Part shown: in pieces, positions 7,814 to 8,788 of the stretch
Layout of the letters: each line of letters opens with the position of its first letter
How positions within the stretch are numbered: the stretch's first letter is position 1
Assembly (NCBI GenBank): GCA_022424815.1
Contig: JAKMGS010000073.1
Span: forward strand, 1 to 8,788
Direction: 5' to 3'
Length of the DNA stretch: 8,788 nt
Origin: Schleiferiaceae bacterium
GTDB taxonomy: Bacteria; Bacteroidota; Bacteroidia; Flavobacteriales; Schleiferiaceae
Translations under genes and position numbers: made by a program
The notes under the pieces: model-generated
What the model saw: only the letters and a program-made list of their open reading frames with translations
Told to the model about the DNA's origin: nothing
The model's database searches: none

Positions 7814-8295
7814 AACCTTTCCTTTTCCTCTTACTACCACTGCTCGCACCCGCGCAAAATTTCTACCTCGAAGCCAACTCCGTACTCACCATTGAGTATG
7901 CCCCCTTTGCCCTCATTCGCCTAAATGCCGGTGAAACCACCGCGCACCCTCCCGCCCCATCAGAGGCGGGATGGCCCACGCTCCAAGTCTCCTTTACCCT
8001 CGACCCACAATACCTCGCCTACACCCTCACCGGCCATCAAAACCAGGCCCTCATGATCAGCGGATCACCCCCTGTAGGCTTACTCCTTCGCGCTTCACTT
8101 GGTCCGGCCGGCTCCTTCGGAACCACCGTCCTTACCAACGCCCCAACACTCCTCGCCACACTGCCGCGCGGCACCGCCCAAGGCCTCCAGCCCCAAACCG
8201 GAATTCCCTTGCTCCTCACCCTTGAAAGAGGCACGCATTACTACCTTATCACTGCTCAGCACTCATGGACCGACCTAATTCTCGAAATTCAATGA
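7810..8295 (+). CDS. Small exported beta-rich protein, candidate minor subunit
   Basis: A 161-residue protein whose ATG overlaps the previous stop by four bases (ATGA), so translation is probably coupled. Residues 1-16 are a short signal peptide (LLLPLLAPAQ). The mature chain of about 145 residues is beta-rich and has no Cys: strand-like VLTIEYAPFALIRL (25-38) near the start, LQVSFTL (58-64), VGLLLRASL (89-97), LLLTLE (134-139) and a final DLILEIQ (155-161). A proline-rich insert near residues 46-56 is encoded by an inverted repeat at 7950-7971. The short mature size, the lone signal peptide and the place right after the usher-like gene suggest an exported partner, such as a minor or tip subunit. 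No family is recognised. The coding strand is strongly C-rich, unlike the 5040-7080 stretch. Confidence 0.75.
   Translation: MKPFLFLLLPLLAPAQNFYLEANSVLTIEYAPFALIRLNAGETTAHPPAPSEAGWPTLQVSFTLDPQYLAYTLTGHQNQALMISGSPPVGLLLRASLGPAGSFGTTVLTNAPTLLATLPRGTAQGLQPQTGIPLLLTLERGTHYYLITAQHSWTDLILEIQ
7950..7971 (+). repeat. Inverted repeat inside the 161-residue protein gene
   Basis: TCCCGCC (7950-7956) and GGCGGGA (7965-7971) form a perfect 7-bp stem with the 8-base loop CCATCAGA. The stretch is in frame and encodes a short Pro/Ala/Ser/Gly segment between two predicted strands. It may be a chance GC-rich palindrome, or a small REP-like element inserted in the gene. Confidence 0.45.
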
Positions 8296-8780
8296 AAACT
8301 AATTTACTTAGTATATTCATACTGTTGTTTTTCAATACTTTACAATCACAAAGTATTAATGTCATTATGTGGTCAGATTATGCCTTTATTGACGAAAACT
8401 ACCTCGATCCGCCCCACACCGCAGGGGCAGATTACGCTCAAAACATTGCCTTACCGACCCAAGCCTTGTTGGCCATTGAAGAACTGGAGCCAGAGACCCC
8501 GTGGTGCCTTTCTGTCCAACACACCCATTCCACAGGCGGGGCAGCTCTTTACGCTAGTGTGAGATATGATTTGCTGAGGCCAGAGAATTGGGACCCAAGC
8601 TCGCCCTTAGAAGCTCCCATCTCCTTGTCCGCCAAACCCCTCATGAGTGGCATCGGGTCCATCCGCGAACTCGTCGTTGAATTTGAATTGCGAGGGGCCA
8701 GCGTGGCAACAGACTGTGACCTGCGCGTGGAGAATCTATTGTGGACTTTGACGGGCGGCGGCTGCCCCGCCGCCCCGTAG
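8292..8780 (+). CDS. Exported 162-residue protein of unknown family, last gene of the cluster
   Basis: I choose the ATG at 8292 rather than the in-frame ATG at 8265. It overlaps the previous stop by four bases (ATGA), as at the gene before, and it starts directly with the signal peptide MKTNLLSIFILLFFNTLQSQ (1-20); the upstream start would put nine polar residues before it. The mature chain of about 142 residues begins SINVIMW and contains three Cys (72, 142 and 158), beta-like stretches (WCLSVQHTH at 71-79, AALYASVRYDLL at 84-95, ELVVEFELRG at 126-135, LRVENLLWTL at 144-153) and a Gly/Pro/Ala tail. I do not recognise it. Position and size suggest a tip protein or adhesin for the same system. 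The first 65 bases after the start are only about 20 percent G+C, against 67 percent at 8101-8160, so the gene may have a separate origin. Confidence 0.75.
   Translation: MKTNLLSIFILLFFNTLQSQSINVIMWSDYAFIDENYLDPPHTAGADYAQNIALPTQALLAIEELEPETPWCLSVQHTHSTGGAALYASVRYDLLRPENWDPSSPLEAPISLSAKPLMSGIGSIRELVVEFELRGASVATDCDLRVENLLWTLTGGGCPAAP
8753..8775 (+). terminator. GC hairpin overlapping the end of the last gene
   Basis: GGGCGGCGG (8753-8761) pairs perfectly with CCGCCGCCC (8767-8775) around a CTGCC loop; the stop codon TAG follows at 8778-8780. The window ends eight bases later, so it cannot be seen whether a T tract follows. It may be part of the cluster's transcription end. A second small stem, CCCC-GTA-GGGG, lies at 8773-8783 and would compete with it. 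Confidence 0.4.
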
Positions 8781-8788
8781 GGGTAAAA

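Noticed and set aside
8265..8291. Earlier in-frame ATG for the last gene.
   Set aside because: It would add nine polar residues before a normal signal peptide and a 31-base overlap; the ATGA overlap at 8292 matches the preceding junction.
1..8788. CRISPR arrays, insertion sequences, rRNA or phage genes.
   Set aside because: No regularly spaced repeats, transposase or integrase motifs, or rRNA-like sequence were seen on either strand.

Overview
The window looks like chromosomal DNA from a marine-type Bacteroidota, most likely a Flavobacteriales member of moderate GC. The evidence is a secreted protein with a canonical type A C-terminal sorting domain of the type IX secretion system (T9SS), a Bacteroidota-style TAnnTTTG promoter box, the lack of Shine-Dalgarno sequences before starts, and signal peptides ending in A-Q. 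The genus is inference only.

Layout. (1) 1-1225, minus strand: the first 408 codons of an unrecognised polytopic membrane protein that runs off the left edge. (2) 1226-1385: a divergent intergenic region with a small dyad. (3) 1386-3029, plus: a 547-residue T9SS-secreted surface protein. (4) 3123-3947, plus: a tandem universal stress protein with its own promoter-like sequence and a good intrinsic terminator at 4023-4049. (5) 4186-8780, plus: five consecutive genes for exported proteins. These are a 197-residue acidic beta-rich protein (pilin-like), a 255-residue two-domain Ig-fold protein resembling a PapD-type chaperone, a 741-residue outer-membrane beta-barrel protein with N- and C-terminal beta domains (usher-like), and two small exported proteins of 161 and 162 residues (minor subunit or tip candidates). 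The last four are joined by overlaps of 13, 4 and 4 bases. A very strong hairpin separates the first from the rest.

The main result is that region 5 has the gene order, sizes and predicted folds of a chaperone/usher fibre locus (major subunit, chaperone, usher, minor subunits) in a phylum better known for T9SS and lipoprotein-based (type V) pili. The match rests on architecture, not on recognised sequence identity, so it is a hypothesis. Two further features stand out: an abrupt reversal of coding-strand G/C bias near base 7080, inside the usher-like gene, and a sharp GC drop at the start of the last gene.
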